64,000 bases of DNA from Istiophorus platypterus (GCA_016859345.1 CM029126.1:5291001-5355000); one strand, 5' to 3'. Positions 21,701 to 37,900 are shown, counted from the first letter of the stretch. Numbers and translations are program-made. The notes: generated by a model not told the origin, from the letters alone.

Positions 21701-24700
21701 TCTTACTGTGGGACCCTTTACTACTAGAGATGAAGCTCATTCTACACGCTGGAAACTGTTCATTATCAAAACATCTGCCACATTTGAGAATATAGTTTAA
21801 AACAGCTAGTGTATTCAACTTCACACCTTTTGTCTTTCAAACCATATTGCAACACCTACCCTCCTCCTCTTGTCAAAGTTGATGTAGCCGTTCTGCAAAG
21901 GAAGCGACAAGATGTAATTGTAATACCTAGAAAATATTGAGCAACTTCCAGGGGTTGTGACTGGGTTTTCCCCTTTGAAAGAGACGAGGTGAACTTACAT
22001 CCAGCCTGTCTTTGACTGCCGTGTCCAGCATGGTGAGGTCTGTGAGGAAGATACCCAGGTAGGGCACCGTGCCCTGGGCGTTGGACTGTGTTACAAAATA
22101 AAAGAAGGAAGAAAGAAAGAGAGAAAGAAAGAAATAAAAGTCCAGAGTTTCATCAGTTCCCCAGGGCTTTCTGTTCACATCGGAAAGAGCCCTCACAGAG
22201 AGGGATTTCTGAGCTGCCGCCTGCAGCTATTTTTCAAACGATGGATTCAGCAAATCGTGCACACACACACACACACACACACATACACACAGGCGACAGC
22301 TCTCTGTTCCACTCCGTCGCTGCATGCTGGTCGATCCCTCTTACAACCCTCCATCAAACCGCTGATACACCCTCCGCTTAGCAGAAGTGACATATACAAG
22401 TGAGTATCAATGTTTGAATGGGGCTTTTTGTAGGGAAAAACTGTTTTCATGTAGTTTTTAGGACGTAATCCATTTTTAATCTTGCGGCGGAGCCAAAGAG
22501 CTTTTTATTAACGTGCTTTCAACTCAAAACACTTCATTCCACTCCACGTCACTGACATACTAAAACCATGCACGGCAGAGGATGTACTATATGTGCAATA
22601 ATATAAGACTCACATCCTGTCAGCTCCTCTATAAGCCCTAAAAATACATATCATTTTTCTAAAGACATTTTACCATATCTCTGTCCCCTAAATTTTACAC
22701 TACTAATGCCACTTTTGCAGGGTCTTACATCATTTTAAAAATTTTCCAAGGTCTCCCATAACGGCCTGTGGGACTGTACGATCCTTCAGGCTAATGTGTT
22801 TTGTATACACACCAAACGTGGGCTGTTAACTTAATGAAAATTGGCAATTTTTTTTCCCTTTTCTTTAAAGTGTTCAAAGATCTGAGCTTTTGCCGCAGCG
22901 ACAAACACAACCCTATCTTTACTGGTGATGTAACCCTTAAAAGATTTGACATACCAGTGAGAATAATTTACAAATGTTAAACCGGCCCATGTGGCATATC
23001 TGAGCCTTTCAGGATGTGATTTGTGCAATTACAACCGTTTGCTCCTGAGAGCCGACCTGTGCAGCAGCAGTCTTTGGTTATTCAGTCGGTTTTTAGGGGC
23101 GTTTATTTTCCACATCTTCCCACCCAGCGCCCGTCGGCTTACAAGCAGGGCCGCCTTGAAAGCTAAGCCTCCGTCGTAGGTCTTCATTTCCACTCTGCTC
23201 ACCTTATTAAGATGTCTGTTGTTGAGCCTGTTGTCGATGTTGGCAAACTTCGACGTGCCCTCCTGCAAGAAAAAAGCCAGGAAAAATCTTTGTGTCAGAG
23301 TCCATCTTTGACCTCAAAAACGGCGGCTGAGAAAACAATCTCACCACAAGGTCCACTTAGTGGCCGCATTGGAGTTTTTCAATCCTGTCACATTATCCTC
23401 ATCATTAGATGGATTTTGCTGTGTTTGTACTCTGGGACTCAGCTTTCAAAGCTGAGCAAGTGGTCAGTTAAAAAAACAAAAACAAAACAAAGGCTCTTTT
23501 TTTATGCGTCTAAAATTCCAACAACAGAGAACAGAGAAAACTCTGCTGCAGCTGATGATCAGGAAATGTGATCGAAACCTCTGGAGCAAATGCTAAATGA
23601 ACCTTGTTTCCTGAGTGGGAAAATTCTATTGGGTCAGTAAAGATGTCTGCTTTTTCATGTCAAAGGTCGAAACTTGGAAGCAGCGGAAACAAGCTGTAAA
23701 CAAACTATAATGACATGTTATCAAGTTGATACGGTGAACTTGTTCGCAAACATTTGCTTATTTAGACATCCAGCAGATGAAGGATCACTGGTATCTTTCA
23801 TTTGGAGTCATGTCAGTTGTCACTAACTGTGTCTGTCTGCTGTTTGCTGCTGAGCAGGTACAGTTTATTGGAGCCATTAAAAACAAAAAGAAATTAATAA
23901 AATAAACAAACTCACGCCCATGAGACGGATATGACACTAAACCACAACAGAACAGTTGAGCTGAGAGACATTAAAATGCTCCTTTGAGCCAAGAGCAACC
24001 TCAGAGTTGGGCCATAGTCATGTGATCCATTATTAGCATAAAAGTTGTGTCGTTTGGTTAATGATGCCACTTTCAAGGCAAGTGTTTAATTTATTTTCCA
24101 TTTTAAAGACATATTTACAGGGACATAGAATAGTCACTTATGAATATGTGACACATAGCACTTAGAGCCGAAGCTAATTGCTTTGCTTCACTCTAAATGG
24201 GCTTTTATTTTTTAAAAATAAATATTCAAGGTCAAAATATATGTGAAATATATGCAATCACAGTATAAAAAAATACAGATTCCAATAAATGTACCATTAA
24301 AGTAGATAAACTCCAATCCTGTCATGACAGCTAATGTGAACATTAATCTTTTTTTTTTTTTATTAACTTATATAACATTAATAATGGGACCCTTCACCAC
24401 TGCTCAGTCTAAAGATCTCTCATGACAACTTGACAGGAAGACGTAGCCCATCATAAACGTGCTATAATAAAGTGTTATTACACTGTCCAACGCCCCAGTG
24501 ACAGAATGGTGAATAATTTCTTTTTTCTTCTAACTTTAATTAGTCTTTTATTAGTCTGAACCATTCATCTTACACCCTGTCTGTTAGTCAAAGTCATTTT
24601 TAGACAAGCAGTGAGATGAAGGGAAGCGAGTACTTGTGCTGTGGAAAAAAAAAAAAAAGAAATCAAAGGGCAACAGAAGGTGGTGGTGTTTTTCCGGCAT

Positions 24701-27700
24701 CAAAGCTGGGAGCGAAGCTTTCAAAATGAAAGCAAATGTTTGGATGAATTCCTTTGGGGGTATCATGGGTAAAATCGTAGCTAATGGAAGAGGTATTGAT
24801 GCTCGCACTGCACCATTACAGCAAATCAAAATCACAGCTAATCCTGCCAATTTCCCCGACTCCCTGACACAGTGCAAACTAAATATAATGTACTTCTTCA
24901 GATGGCTGTCTAACACTGACGTGAGAGTGTTGACAGAATAAGGGCAGTTCTACCCAACCAGATTAGACTGGTTTCTGGCCTCTAAAGAAGCCCTAAATCT
25001 CCACTAGTGAATGTTGTTTTCAGCTGAGGATAAGGCTCGACAGTCTGCGAAGCTGCAAATGTGGTCCAGCGGTGGCACTTGACAGGCGTATTAATAAATG
25101 TCTCATACTGCTGCTCGAATTATGAGATGCTATTCGCCAAGATGTGAGATATCAGTCAAAGTGCAGGAGAGTCACGTGGTTTTAACAGGGAGCGTTTATG
25201 TCGTTTTTCAGCCTTCCCAGCAGCATTGCTCTAGGGAGTCGGCAATGTCAGCCTGTCAGTTGGTCCACCACTTTGGTAAGGTTTCGTGTAGACGTTCATG
25301 GTCCCCAGAGGATGTATGCTATTGACCGTGGTCATCGCCTGGATTTTCCCCTAGTGCCACCATGAGGTTGACCTTTATGGCTTTGAGCAAAAATGTGTCA
25401 AAATGATTGATTTATTGATACAATTCATGTCAGGAATTCATGTTCCCCTCAGGATAAATTGTAACAACTTTGGTGATAACAACTTTCGTGCGAACATCAA
25501 GTAAAACTTTAATTTGTATACTTTGGTTTGTAACCATATACCTGCAAAAAACATGTTAGTATAGTTATTTTTATCATAGCTCTGCTATGCCACACATCCA
25601 CACAGAGCCGTTATAGCAGCTGTAAACTCTCATAATGACCAAGTACCTCAAAAATTGATGACATTCTCATCAGCTTTTATACTCAGTGTTTGGTGTTAAT
25701 CAGCAATCGTTAGCATGATAGCGTGCTAGTGTTGCCAATAAACAAACGCTAGCATGCTAACATGCTGAAATAGGATCGTCAACCTGTTAAACATTGTACC
25801 TTTTAAACATCAGCATGGTAGCATAATCATTGTAAGCATATTAGCATGCTGATCTTAGCATTTAGCTCCAAGCACCACAGTTTAAAGGTACAGGTTCACG
25901 GGGCTGCTAGCATGGCTGCAGACTGTTCAGGTCTCGTTGAGGAATATCCTGCTTAATTCTCATGATGTTAGAGCAACCAAAGACGTTAGAGGCCAGGAGA
26001 ATATTTCACGTTCTATTGTAAACCCACAGTAAACAATGTCTTTCTTTAGGAATGTAACACTAATGCCCCAGCAGCTTAAAGTATGTGTCCACACTGTTAC
26101 ATATTATACACACAGGTGTAAACCAACCCACTACGACAACGCTTTGTAGTGATGGATGGAAAAGGTGGAGAAAAACAAGCGTCTTTAGCAGGGCAGTATA
26201 AGGAATAGGCAGTAAAAAGCATCCAACGGCAGCCAAGAGCAACATGGGTCTGAGTAAAAATGGGCCTGAAACCAGTCCAAGAATGTTTATGGCATCTGAC
26301 ACCAAACCGAGACTACAACCCCATGAGCGCGAGCTCAAACTGGCAGCTTCCCAGCACAAGACTCGGCCTCTCCGGCCAGTTAGTTTTATCGTTAAGCATT
26401 ACAAAAGAGGTCAGATGACACGATTTTCAGAACGCACTTCATTCAGGGTTGGAGCTTTCACTTGTGGATTAAAAAACACAATTAACCCCCCCCCCAAAAA
26501 AAAAAACCCAAAAACAAAAGGGATGATGTGCTGCGTCACGGCCCAAGTAGAAACCGACCTGTGCGTGCCACAAACACCAGATCGAGTTTCTCAGTGAACC
26601 GGTTGCGTTCACACGGTGTACGATACGAGATGTTATCGTTCAGTATCTGACGTCCTGTTTTTGAAAAGGTACAGATAGCAAATTTCCACTACGTCCACTG
26701 CGTCATTTGACAACAACTCACCTCCTTCAGAAGTTCTCTACTCTGGGAGTAGTTGTCCTTCTCTGAGAATATTTCCGATAGCTCCTCGTATCTCTTCATT
26801 GCCTCCCTGTAAAGTAACCATATCAATCAGTTGAGTTACAGTAAGTGCTCATTTAATTTTCATTATTTTTGGAGATGATGATATATGATTTGGAATATAT
26901 TTTCTAAAAGTGTAATGTGAAGAATCTGGCTTTGGTCATTTTAGTTAAGGGAAGTAAATGTTTACTTCTGCTTCTTTTTGAGGTTAAAATTTATTTGGTA
27001 ATAATAAATACAGTGGCAGGAGCGTAATGTTGGTTTCCTGTTTGAAGCTATGAAGAAACTGTCCTCCTGGTTCTAACCCATTTTACAGTTAATAAAACAC
27101 CTTATGTTCTGTTAGCCCTTTTAAAATATGTAATTTTGAATAGGTAATAAAATATAATAGGTTCTAATCACCTGAAAAAAATTATATAATATATTTCTCA
27201 TCCTATAAGGATCTAGGTGGTCTATAGGTAACTTTTATTAGTTATGTTTAAAGCTCCTGAAGCTCTTGTCTATATCAAGAATAAAAAAAAAGTTATTTGA
27301 TAGTTCACAGCACACTGTTTGCAGTATACTTCTACTGATAAACAGATAAAACCTGGATTTACTGCTCATCATCCACAGTTCCTCAAAGTATATTTTTGAG
27401 AAATCACTGATGAAATTACACGTTTATACTCCTTTTTTGTGACGGCCTTTTTTTCCTGCACTCTGGAATAATATCCAACTATTTTTCCACGATAATGCAC
27501 CAAAGTCTAATGAAGAGTCTTGCTGTGTGTTAGTGAAATCTCTATTATTGCCTTTATATAACTTTTTCTCAGTGGAGACTTTGACTTGTCAGAGCATGAC
27601 GAGCACAGATGGAACTTAACAATAATAATGGCTCTGCTCTGTTTACACTAGATGTGCCACTCAGCCAACACACATAATAACATACTCTTACTTAAAACAG

Positions 27701-28940
27701 GTAATTACAGTTAGAAAAGTCTTTTAATGGGAAAGTTAGACCTCTGCAGTTCAATTTGACAGCTACAGTTCCTTGGTAGCCACTAGAGGTCGATAAAAGT
27801 CCTCAAAATAATTAATACTACAATAAATACTGTACACCCAAAAAGTACGTTATAAAATCGCACAACTATGTCACACCTGAGTTATGGCAAAGCTGTTGTT
27901 TGTAGCATTAACTGTGTTGTACATCAAACTACACTAACTGAACTATAGCTGCACAACAGACTTTTTAAAAGTGTTTGTGCTTATTTACATGTGTACTTGT
28001 TTCTCCCGTTTGCATTTTTATTTCTCTGTCATATTGCTTTTTTAAAAAAACAAAACTTTGAAATATTCTTATATAGAGGGAGAACTAAGAATATATATAT
28101 TTTTCACCCCTGTCTGCTTGTTTACATAGTCTACATTAGTCATCTATCTGTCTATCTATCCATCCATTCATCCATCCATCCATCCATCCATCTATTTTAT
28201 TTTGGATACAAAGGTACTTTTAGCAAGATGTATGTTATTTACACTCACTTACATTATATCACAATATATACGTATTACTATAATTGCACATTATATATTC
28301 AGGGCATAGTAGTTATTGTTATCTTTAGTCTCTATTCTAAGTTTTTACTTTTATTCTTTTAAATCTATTTTAATCTGTTTTAGTTGTTGGATATAATTTG
28401 GAATTTTAACTGTACTTGTTTATCATCTACATCTTTTGTTTCTGTGATTTATGGGAATTTACTGCTGTGACGTTTGCATTTTCATGTTCTGCCTGTAGGA
28501 CAAAAAAATATTCGTATCCTTGGATCATAATTCCCCTTTGAAGAGCGAGAGCCGTTTAGCCACGTACCTGTCAGTCTCCTGCCATGTCTTCCTCAGCCGG
28601 TGGATGGGGTTGCTCTGCAGGGCAGATACAATGGCGTAGAGCGAGGAGAAATTCTTTCTGGCTCGGCACTCCTGTCAAGAGCACACGCACACGGATGAAT
28701 ACTGTCATTTGCATGCACTCGCAACAACGCTGTAACTGAGATCACCTGTGGGTGTGGGTCCAGCTGGTATTAAGTTACAGTGCACTGAATAATGTACACT
28801 ACTAAAGAGGTTTGTTCCTAAAGAAACCTCGGGTGTGCTTGGGACAGCATCTTGGCAGCAAACCAATGATACATGACATTGCCAAAGAGTGTGTTGGAGC
28901 GTGTATGAGTGTGTGTGTGTGTGTGTGTGTGTGTCTGTGT

Positions 28941-28971
<31 letters not shown>

Positions 28972-31900
28972 CGATGACAAATATAGCTTCACAAAGGAAT
29001 AAGTGAATGAAGTTTTGTTCATTCACAGAAAAAGAGACTCAAAAAACAAAACTCCTCCTGTGACCAAAACATCCAAGTACAGGAACAGATCCTGTCTTTG
29101 CTGCGAGCGCCTGAGTATTTTAAGAGAAGTTAACCTCGGGTTATCCACATTTACTCTTGTGTAATACTGTCGTTTTTTGGGTTTTTTTTAAAGGAGATTT
29201 AAAATTTTACTGTTTGCCTTGAGGTCTTACATCTTATTTTTTGACTCAGCGGATTACTGGTATGTGCTTTTCATGCAGAGTGCTTTTTTCTCTTCAGTTT
29301 CCAAAAGGCGCACTGGATGTGTGTGTGCACCTCCATCTTTAAAGAAAATGCCGATTTTGAACAATCTCTCCTTTAATGTTGCGGCAAACTTGGTCGACCA
29401 CTTAATGCACTGAATCAGAGAGAGGGCTATTTTGTTATTTGCTGTTGCACTGTCCAGAAATGAATCATAAATCCAAAACTTCATAATTTTGTTTTGCTTT
29501 CAGCTATTGATTCAAGTGAAATTACCAGTACAGTCACAGCAGAAGCCAAGCAGTATGTGACTTTACGATGCTATGTGCACAGTCAGAGCTTAGAATAGGA
29601 TTATGGTCAGGGGATTATAGGGATTTATTGTACGAAAATGCACAGTGGAGGCTTTTGGAAGACTTGAAACCCCAACTGACATAATGTTTTCAATTCAGAA
29701 TGAACCACATTTTTCATTTCTAAACTGTAAAAATATACGTTGGTGGCAATCCTGCATTTTTTTTTCGTTAAAGCTGCGAATTTGTGATTTTTTCCACCGA
29801 CCTCTGCCACGCTGATCCATTTCTCCAGCAGTCGAGCCCGTTGCTGGCTGCGCAGCTTCGTGGGGCAAAGGCAAGATGCTAGAACCGCGTTGGCCAGATT
29901 GTTGAACTGACGCACGGTGGCCCGGACGGACCAGCAAACACCTTCCCTCCCTTTCTTGTCCCTCTGAGACCACAGCGAGCCGAGGCAGTGGTACGGGACC
30001 AAGCGGACAAACAGCTCCTGAGAAGTGACAGCAAATACAGTAGATCTATAAATAAAACCTTATCTCCTGAAAAATCACTAAACAAAGACTGTGAACTGTA
30101 CTGTGAGGTCATCCAGGAATTTCCTGTTGACAGAGTTTTACTTCCAGTCGATAGCACCCTTCTGTGTTTGCAGACAGGATGGTGGCTCATCTGACTGTAA
30201 ATACCACTGTACATCCTTGCATTCTAATCAAATTGCTGGTTTTAAAAGAAAAAACTGCAATAAAGCAAAATAAATTATTCATATGAAAGTTCATCATGAC
30301 ACATAACAAGATAAGCAAAAGGGCAGGTAAGATCTGTGGAAAGCAGATTGCACCTGAACTACTCTACCGAGTCGACTCAACAGCAGGTACGGACAGTAGC
30401 ATGCAAATATTCTGTAAATGTCGGAATAAACCCAATGACAATAACTTTCCCTCGACTTAGGAACCCTAATCTATCATGTTTTTTCGCTTGAAAGTTGAAC
30501 TCACCGTCTCTATCTTGGTGAGCTGCTCGGCGACGAGCGCCGCGGGGAATCCCAGGATGCTGGTGGGTTCAAACCAGGAGGTGTCAGGGGGGTTGGTGAA
30601 ACTGCTCTGATCTGCAAAGGGTGAAGCTGTTCAACAAAACTGCCTGTCTCACAGTCAAGACTGCTAAAAAAGGCTTTTGCTTGTGGGCTCTGAAAATCTT
30701 TTCATAGCCGGAATCAGTGTCCAATGCAATAATGAGTTTGTTTTTTTATAGAGTGGAGTCACTTTCCCAAGATAATGGCAATCCCCAAAGTCATTAGAAC
30801 TAATAATCTAGGAACAATGAATGTCTGTATCAAATTATGCATCACTCAATCGAGTAAATGTTGAGATATCTCACTAGAAAAGGGAAACCTTTGACCTACT
30901 GTTGGTGCTACAAGAAAAACAGTCACTGGGTTCATCCTATGGAGACCATGCATATCTGTATTAAATGTGATAGGAATCCGTTTGATATTTGCTGAAACAA
31001 TTTAGTCTGTGCTAAAGTAGCAGACTGACCGATGCTACCATTCACTAGCATTAAAGTAATCCAACCACAGCCACCTCTGGCTTTAAAAGCAGATCGAATA
31101 CTTCCAACTACCTTGCAGGTGCTCCGGAGTTCACAAAAACAGTAGAAAACAGTTTGAAAAATAAACTTTGGAAGTAGTTGTAACATTTTTCAAATCCCAG
31201 GCTGTATTTTTTTTTTTTTTTGCTTTTCGGAGCATCCGTTTGTGATTTTAAGTGATGAAACAAGCCCATTTCTACCTGAAAACCTCATTTGCCGAGGCCT
31301 TAACTGTCGTTTAAATCCCGGTTAAAATACAGACCTTTGTGGGTGTCGGGGAGCAGGGATTTCTCGCTGAGCTCCTCTGCTATCCCGAGAAGGCGAGCGC
31401 GGAGGTCGGCTGCAGAGGAGGAGTCCTGAGGGAGCAGCGGGGCCAGGCGCAGCAGGCGAGAGGGCTCCCCCAGACTCTTAAAGTCTTCAGGATACTCCGT
31501 GAGCCATGTGCTGAATACTGTACACACCGCTCTGGAGGGACGCAGAGGGAGAAGAAAGGAAAGATCAGTAAAATGCTGAAGAAAGAAATGATTCCAAGTC
31601 ACTATTTTCAAGGCTTTTGGGGATGTTACTCGAAACTTTATGAGCCACAGCATCAAAGACCAGATAATCTTGTTTTTAGCCATGACAGCCTTACAGATCC
31701 GACTTCTTCTCTCTGTGCTGCAGGGGTATATCCGGTTATCAGGTACCATCTTATGTCTTTCGAGTGAAAAGAATAATTTTCAAATCAATTCTTGACCTTG
31801 ATGGGAGCCAATAAAGGAAGGTGTTATATGGCACCATTATGTGTTTCACCAGCGGAAGCAGACAAACAAGCTGTTGCAGATTGGAATTGATTGAAAATAT

Positions 31901-34900
31901 TGATATTTTTCAGAGACATTTATAAAGTTGGGAAGAAATTATGTTGTCAAGGGGTTTAGACAAGAAAAGCAGCTTAGAGATGGGTCTATAATTTAGAGGA
32001 AGCAGAGGATCAAGATTGTATTCTTTTAACATAGGTTGAATGATTGTCCGCTTACAAAAAGTGATAAAAAAAGCCGTTCACATCAACAAGTTGTAGCAAA
32101 GTAGTGCCGAGAACCTCTAAATAAAGATGAAAGACAACATTAAAAGCATGAATAACATCTGCATACGAGAAATAGTATTAATAGAATAATATCCTGTAAT
32201 GAAATGAGATGGACCTGGCATAAGATAAAATTTACTAGACTGATGTGATTAGCGGGGAAATTATATTTGTTGCCCCACCTGTCCAGACAACACAGCTAAT
32301 CGTCTATAAGACAACACAGAGGGCTCATTTACCCACTTTACTCTACAGTAAAACAAGCCTGATCATTTGCTGTCGTTCGCACCATCTGAGTTACAAATCT
32401 GTATAGTAAGTTAGTTTCATTCTAATTCATCATGATTTCCATGCTACTTAGTCGCATCTTTGCACAAAACGCTAGTAAACCACATATATCAAAGAATTAC
32501 CTCGTTAAGATATTTAAGATTTTTGCTAACTTCCTTTTTGTTTTCTTCCTCTAATGTTTAAAGCTGCATTAATCAATATTTTTACAACATTAAAGACAGA
32601 ATCTACACTTCAGGGAATTATCACCCGACTCCACCGTTCCACTCAGTGCTCAGAGCATTTTAGAGCCTTTCAGCTCGTTGTTTTGGTTTTAGCAGCTTTA
32701 CTGTTTCGATTCAGTTTCAGCATCAGCCGTGTTTTCAGGCAGCAGCAGCAGCAGCAGGCAGCTGTTTACAGTGAAAAAGCCCCAGATGAACCCATTGTAC
32801 TACCTGTCCAGTTGGTAGATTGAAAGTTAACACTGCCTAGTAATAATATCAATATTCCCCCAAAAACAGAAGCAAGAAGTTAAACAGTTTTTAGAAGATG
32901 TTGTTATGGCACCGAAATCAACACTCAAATTCAAGTTAACACACGAACACACCCACGCAAACACACTACAAGTTCCTCAAAGATGTTAGATAGCGCTTTA
33001 AAAACCTCACTTGTTGAAAGATTGTCTCGTCTGGCTCTTGCTGTCCCCAGGTGGGTTCTCCAATCTGCGTAAGAAAAAGGAAAAGTTAGCGGAGGAGAAA
33101 AAAAACAAAAAAACAAAAAAACGAAACACCAACTTCTAAGTATCATTCAGCTTCTGCATCTGCTGTGTTATAAATACTTCTTATGCTTTGTGATAAATGT
33201 ATTTATGGCTTGTTTTTCTAAAGATGCTTTAAAGCAAAGCTGCTGTCCTAATGTTTACTGAGCTTGTCGCCGGGAAGTTAAGTGCACCAAACAGACGCTC
33301 TTTTTGTGTCATCAGCAAAGTTTTGTTTTGTTTTGTTTTGGTTTTTTTTTACTGAGCTATGTTGCTAAGAAAAACACAAAGCTGCAGTTATTTTAACTCC
33401 CGACCCTGGTGCATCTTGCAATGTGAAGTGCTTCTGAATTAGGTTACGCCATTAATCTAGAAAATGCTGTTCAAATTAGAGTCATCGTGAAGACAAATTG
33501 CAAAGATGAACCAACGCCTGTTTATCTTGTGAGAATGGAAATTAGGTTTGCAGTAAACTGATCAATCAGTTTTACCAGATCTAATGTAAATATTTAGTCA
33601 CCTTTAGAGTTTTTTTTTTTTAGTAGTGTGGCTCTAAAAATGGCAAATCTACCTCTCAGTTGCAGCCTTAAATATCTCAACAACTGTTTGATCGATAGCC
33701 ATGAAATTTGACAACGATATGCATCCTGCCGACAGGATGAATCCAGATAAGTTTGGTGATCCCCCGGCTTTCCGTCTACTTCCACCAGCTTGTCATATTT
33801 TCATTTATCTAATGAAATATCTTAACATCTACGAGTTGGATTTGGTAAAGATGTTCACGGTCCCTAGATAATGTGTCTTAATGACTTTGGTGATCCTCTG
33901 CCTTTTCTTCCATCACAATGATTTCGATATTTGTGGCTTCTTAGCATAATATTCAAATATTGGATGGATTTGCATGGATTTGCATGGAATTTAGTTCTGA
34001 TATTCTTGTTCCCCGGAGGATGTGTTGAAAAACTTTTGGTGATCCTTTTAACTCTTGGATCTTCAATTTTTAATATATTCAATACCAGCACAGCTGTAGA
34101 CTCTTATTCTAGTTAGATGGCATTTTTTTCTCCTCTTTAGCAAGAGCAGAGTAGGCACAGTCTCTCTAAGATTCAATTTTTTTTTGTCCCCTTACCCTCC
34201 AACTCCCACCAGACAGGATCAAGTCTGAGATTTCACTTTTTCTAACTGCACAAACCCAGCCCGGCAGGATACCGACAGCTGCTGTGGCTGCTGTGCATCA
34301 CTGCACCTGGAGCTGCTATCATACCAGCTGTTATTATTATTGGGTTTTTTTGTGTGTGTGTGGCTTTTAAACTCTCCCAGAAAAAAATAATTCCCCTAAC
34401 AGATAAAAAAAGTAAAAATAAAATCCTACAAACATTTTACTGATAACAGGTGAAACTCATTGTTACCTGTCAGTGAGAATATCCAACACTCTTCCCGTGG
34501 AGGTGAAGGAGCGATAGGTGGAGAGGAAGATGGTGATGAAGGAGGAGTCTCCCATGGAAAAGGAGTGGAGGAGATGGAGCACCAGCTTCTCCTCTGTCCC
34601 TGCTTTAATGCACTGGGAGCGAGAACCTGTTGACTGGAGGCAGGCAGGAAGCAAAAAGGGGAAGGAAGTTAATGTTTGTGCATATATGTATATGTGGCTT
34701 TTTCAGTCGGGCACATCCTGTGCGTCTTTACCAGTGGGCTGGTTGGGCCTCCAGGCTGCTGTTTGACCACCACCGTGTAGACCACTCCATCTTCCTCTTC
34801 CTCCACCACAGTGGACTGTGGAGCAGAGAACACAAGTTGAGTCACTGTTTATTTGTGCAAGACTTGTTTATCATCACTGTGAACTGATACTTTCCATCGA

Positions 34901-37900
34901 GAAGAATAAACTGTTGATATACTGTTGACACGTGATTTTTATTTTAGATTTTACTGCTGATGCTGATTCCAAGGGGTAAATTTTATCTTAATGTACCAAT
35001 TTTGCTGAACTAAGCAGACCTACATGTAGTCTGTTCTAATAGAGTGGCCAAGTAACCATGCCTGTGTTTAAAAAGGAATAAAATCAAGCTGCTTTGAACT
35101 TGTTCCTCACACACCACATGGGGCTTGAACCATCCTGTTTTAGCCTGGAGGAACATCCCTGACACAGTTACCCTAGTTCTATTTTCTGATGTTACCGTTT
35201 GACACAGGCTCTTGCATCTTGTGCATGTTTCAGTGTGCAACACAGTCGGCCTTACCAGATCCAGAGGACAGTACCAGGTGGTCTTCATCGGTGAGGGCTC
35301 TGCCTGTGGAGGAGAGACATGAAATAAGGAAAAACATGAATAAACTACTTGTCTTATTAGAAAAAAGCAGAATACCAAATGAGTTAACCAGCAGTATCAT
35401 CATGTATGTGGTCCGGTGCCTAGTCCCCTTAATATGAAGGCAAATTAATCCTGACCCAACATCATAGCCTCCAACTGCATTTCAATCAGCAGTCACACAC
35501 AGTAAGAAAGTGCAAAAAATACAATAACAGGTTGATATTTCACAAGAAAATAAGTCAAAATTTGTGTGAACTCCTTACAGCCTCCAAATTTGTATATTAG
35601 ACATATTTTTGTTATTACGTCCCCACAGGCAATCTCGCAACGCCCTAGAAAAAAACCCCGCGGCTCTGTTTCTTCTTCACCGTGCAATCGACTAAAGGTA
35701 TGTGCATGACTTACATCCTTAATGACACGCGCAGTTCTTGGACAGCAGTCTGCTGAGGCCCGAGTCAGGTTATAGACAGCGTCTGATGACTCATAGCGGT
35801 TCGGTCGAGAGACGAAGAGCATACAGCGACACGTGGCCACACTCGGGGGACATTTGAATACTTTCAAAACAAGCACAGAGATAAGAGCTTGATGGCATTA
35901 TGGTTGCCACCGATGTGCTAATGTTATACGACAGACATTTTTAATGCTCCTTTAAGGGCAAATGGTGGAAAGTAACTAAAGCGCTGCTCAAGCGCTGTAG
36001 ATAAATACAGTTTACAGGTACTTTACTTGAGTATTTCTATTTTATACGTTTTACTTCTAATTTCCTACATTTCAGAGGCAAATTCTTTACTTGTTTTCTG
36101 CACTGCATTTTTTTTGACAGGTGGAGTCAGTGTTCACTTTACAGATTAAGATTTTACATCAAAATAAACACATGATAGGCTTATAAACTACAGCATCCTG
36201 TTAAACCACTGACTCCAATAAGCAGACGGCTACCACTGGACGAAATTACTCAAACAAACCATACACTGCATGATGTTAGTCGAAATGATCTCCACAATGA
36301 CCAGCTACAATAATAATATGCTACTTGTAAATTGACGCATCAGTATTTACAATCCAGTAATATAATATGTAAAAATATATGTTTCCGTTTCCTGGATAAT
36401 GTGTCGGTCCCTGGATATGTAAAAATATATCAGTACAGTCCTCTACAGCGCTTGAGTAGAAGTGCTTACTCTTGATACTATAATTCATTTTGTCTATAAA
36501 AATTCTGCACTTTTACCTAAGTAAGAGTTTGAATGCAGGACTATTACTTGTAATGGAGCATTTTCCCATTTTGGAATTGGTACTATTACATAAGTAAAGA
36601 TCTGAATCCCTTGTAAAGGTCAATATTGTTCCAAATCAATAAGTATATTCACATTCATACATGCGAAGTTTGAGTTAAAAAATTAAAATTCACCATTTAG
36701 GGCTTCCCGACTGATACAAGCAAGTTGCTGGCTACAGCCATATTTCTGTATAGGTCTGACGTAGAGCCTATACTGTAATCTACACATGTGGCCTAAGCAT
36801 TTATACTTGTGCGCTAGTGCTGCCACTACTCCGCAAAAACGCTAGTTTGCCACTTTGTGTGTACTTCAAACAATGTCGACTGACACGGGGTTGAAACTCC
36901 AATAAATGCTGAACACCGAATGTTACGCCGACTGAAATTACCACAATGCAGAGAAGTGAGGAGATGTTGGAGGTGAATAATGGTGAATAAGACCACTGAA
37001 CCAACTGGGGGGGGGGGGGGGGGGTCCTGTGTTTGTCTGTCCATTGAGGAGACACGGAAAAGACATGGAGCAATAAGAGTTTTTGCAGTCTGTTGTTTCA
37101 AGGGAAATGCACATCAGGCTACGGCGTAGGCTAAGTTGCTACACCGTACCTACGGCGTCCATTCAACACAGAAGTACAAACAAGCCTTAATGGTAGTTCT
37201 TACAATAAAGTTGCTCTCAACCAATTTAAGAATGATAGTCGTTTCCATTCTTGAGCCTAGAAATATTGGAAGTGGGTGGGGCTGCCTTTTTGTTTACATC
37301 CGGAACACAGATCTTGCATCAAGCTATTAGACCCATCAATATCACTCGAAGCTTTGCCACATTCTGAAGCTTTCACAACTGTAAATTTTTCCACAATCAA
37401 AAATGCATGAGTAAATCAGAGAGTTGAGTCATCCTGGGTGTCTGCTGAAATCTCCAGATCCATCTTAGAGGGTTCATCCTCGTCATGAGTCAACAATTTC
37501 GATATGAAACACAAGCAACACCTTTGGAACACGCTCAAGAAACAAGAAAGTCCTCTAAACCCTTTAGAATATTTAATCAGCTTCACAAAATAAGTACATA
37601 AATAAATACATTTTAAACCCCCCTGAAAATCTGCCTTTTATTTTCACTCAGTTTTCATGTACTGACTTGTGAGCTCTGTCATATGCAAATTCAAAGTCAC
37701 GGCATGTGCGAAAGAGCCCATTTGCTCAGACGGCAGAGGTGAAGGGAGCAGTAGCCACTGCTGCCTGTGGCCTGCCATCCCTCCTGTTCAACCTGTGGTG
37801 TAATTAGCTGTAATAAGCACATGTTAGCTGCTATTATGGGGCTTTCAAATTACCTTGACTCGACTTGATCGAAGGTCAGCGCTCCATGCAGGCGCTCCTT

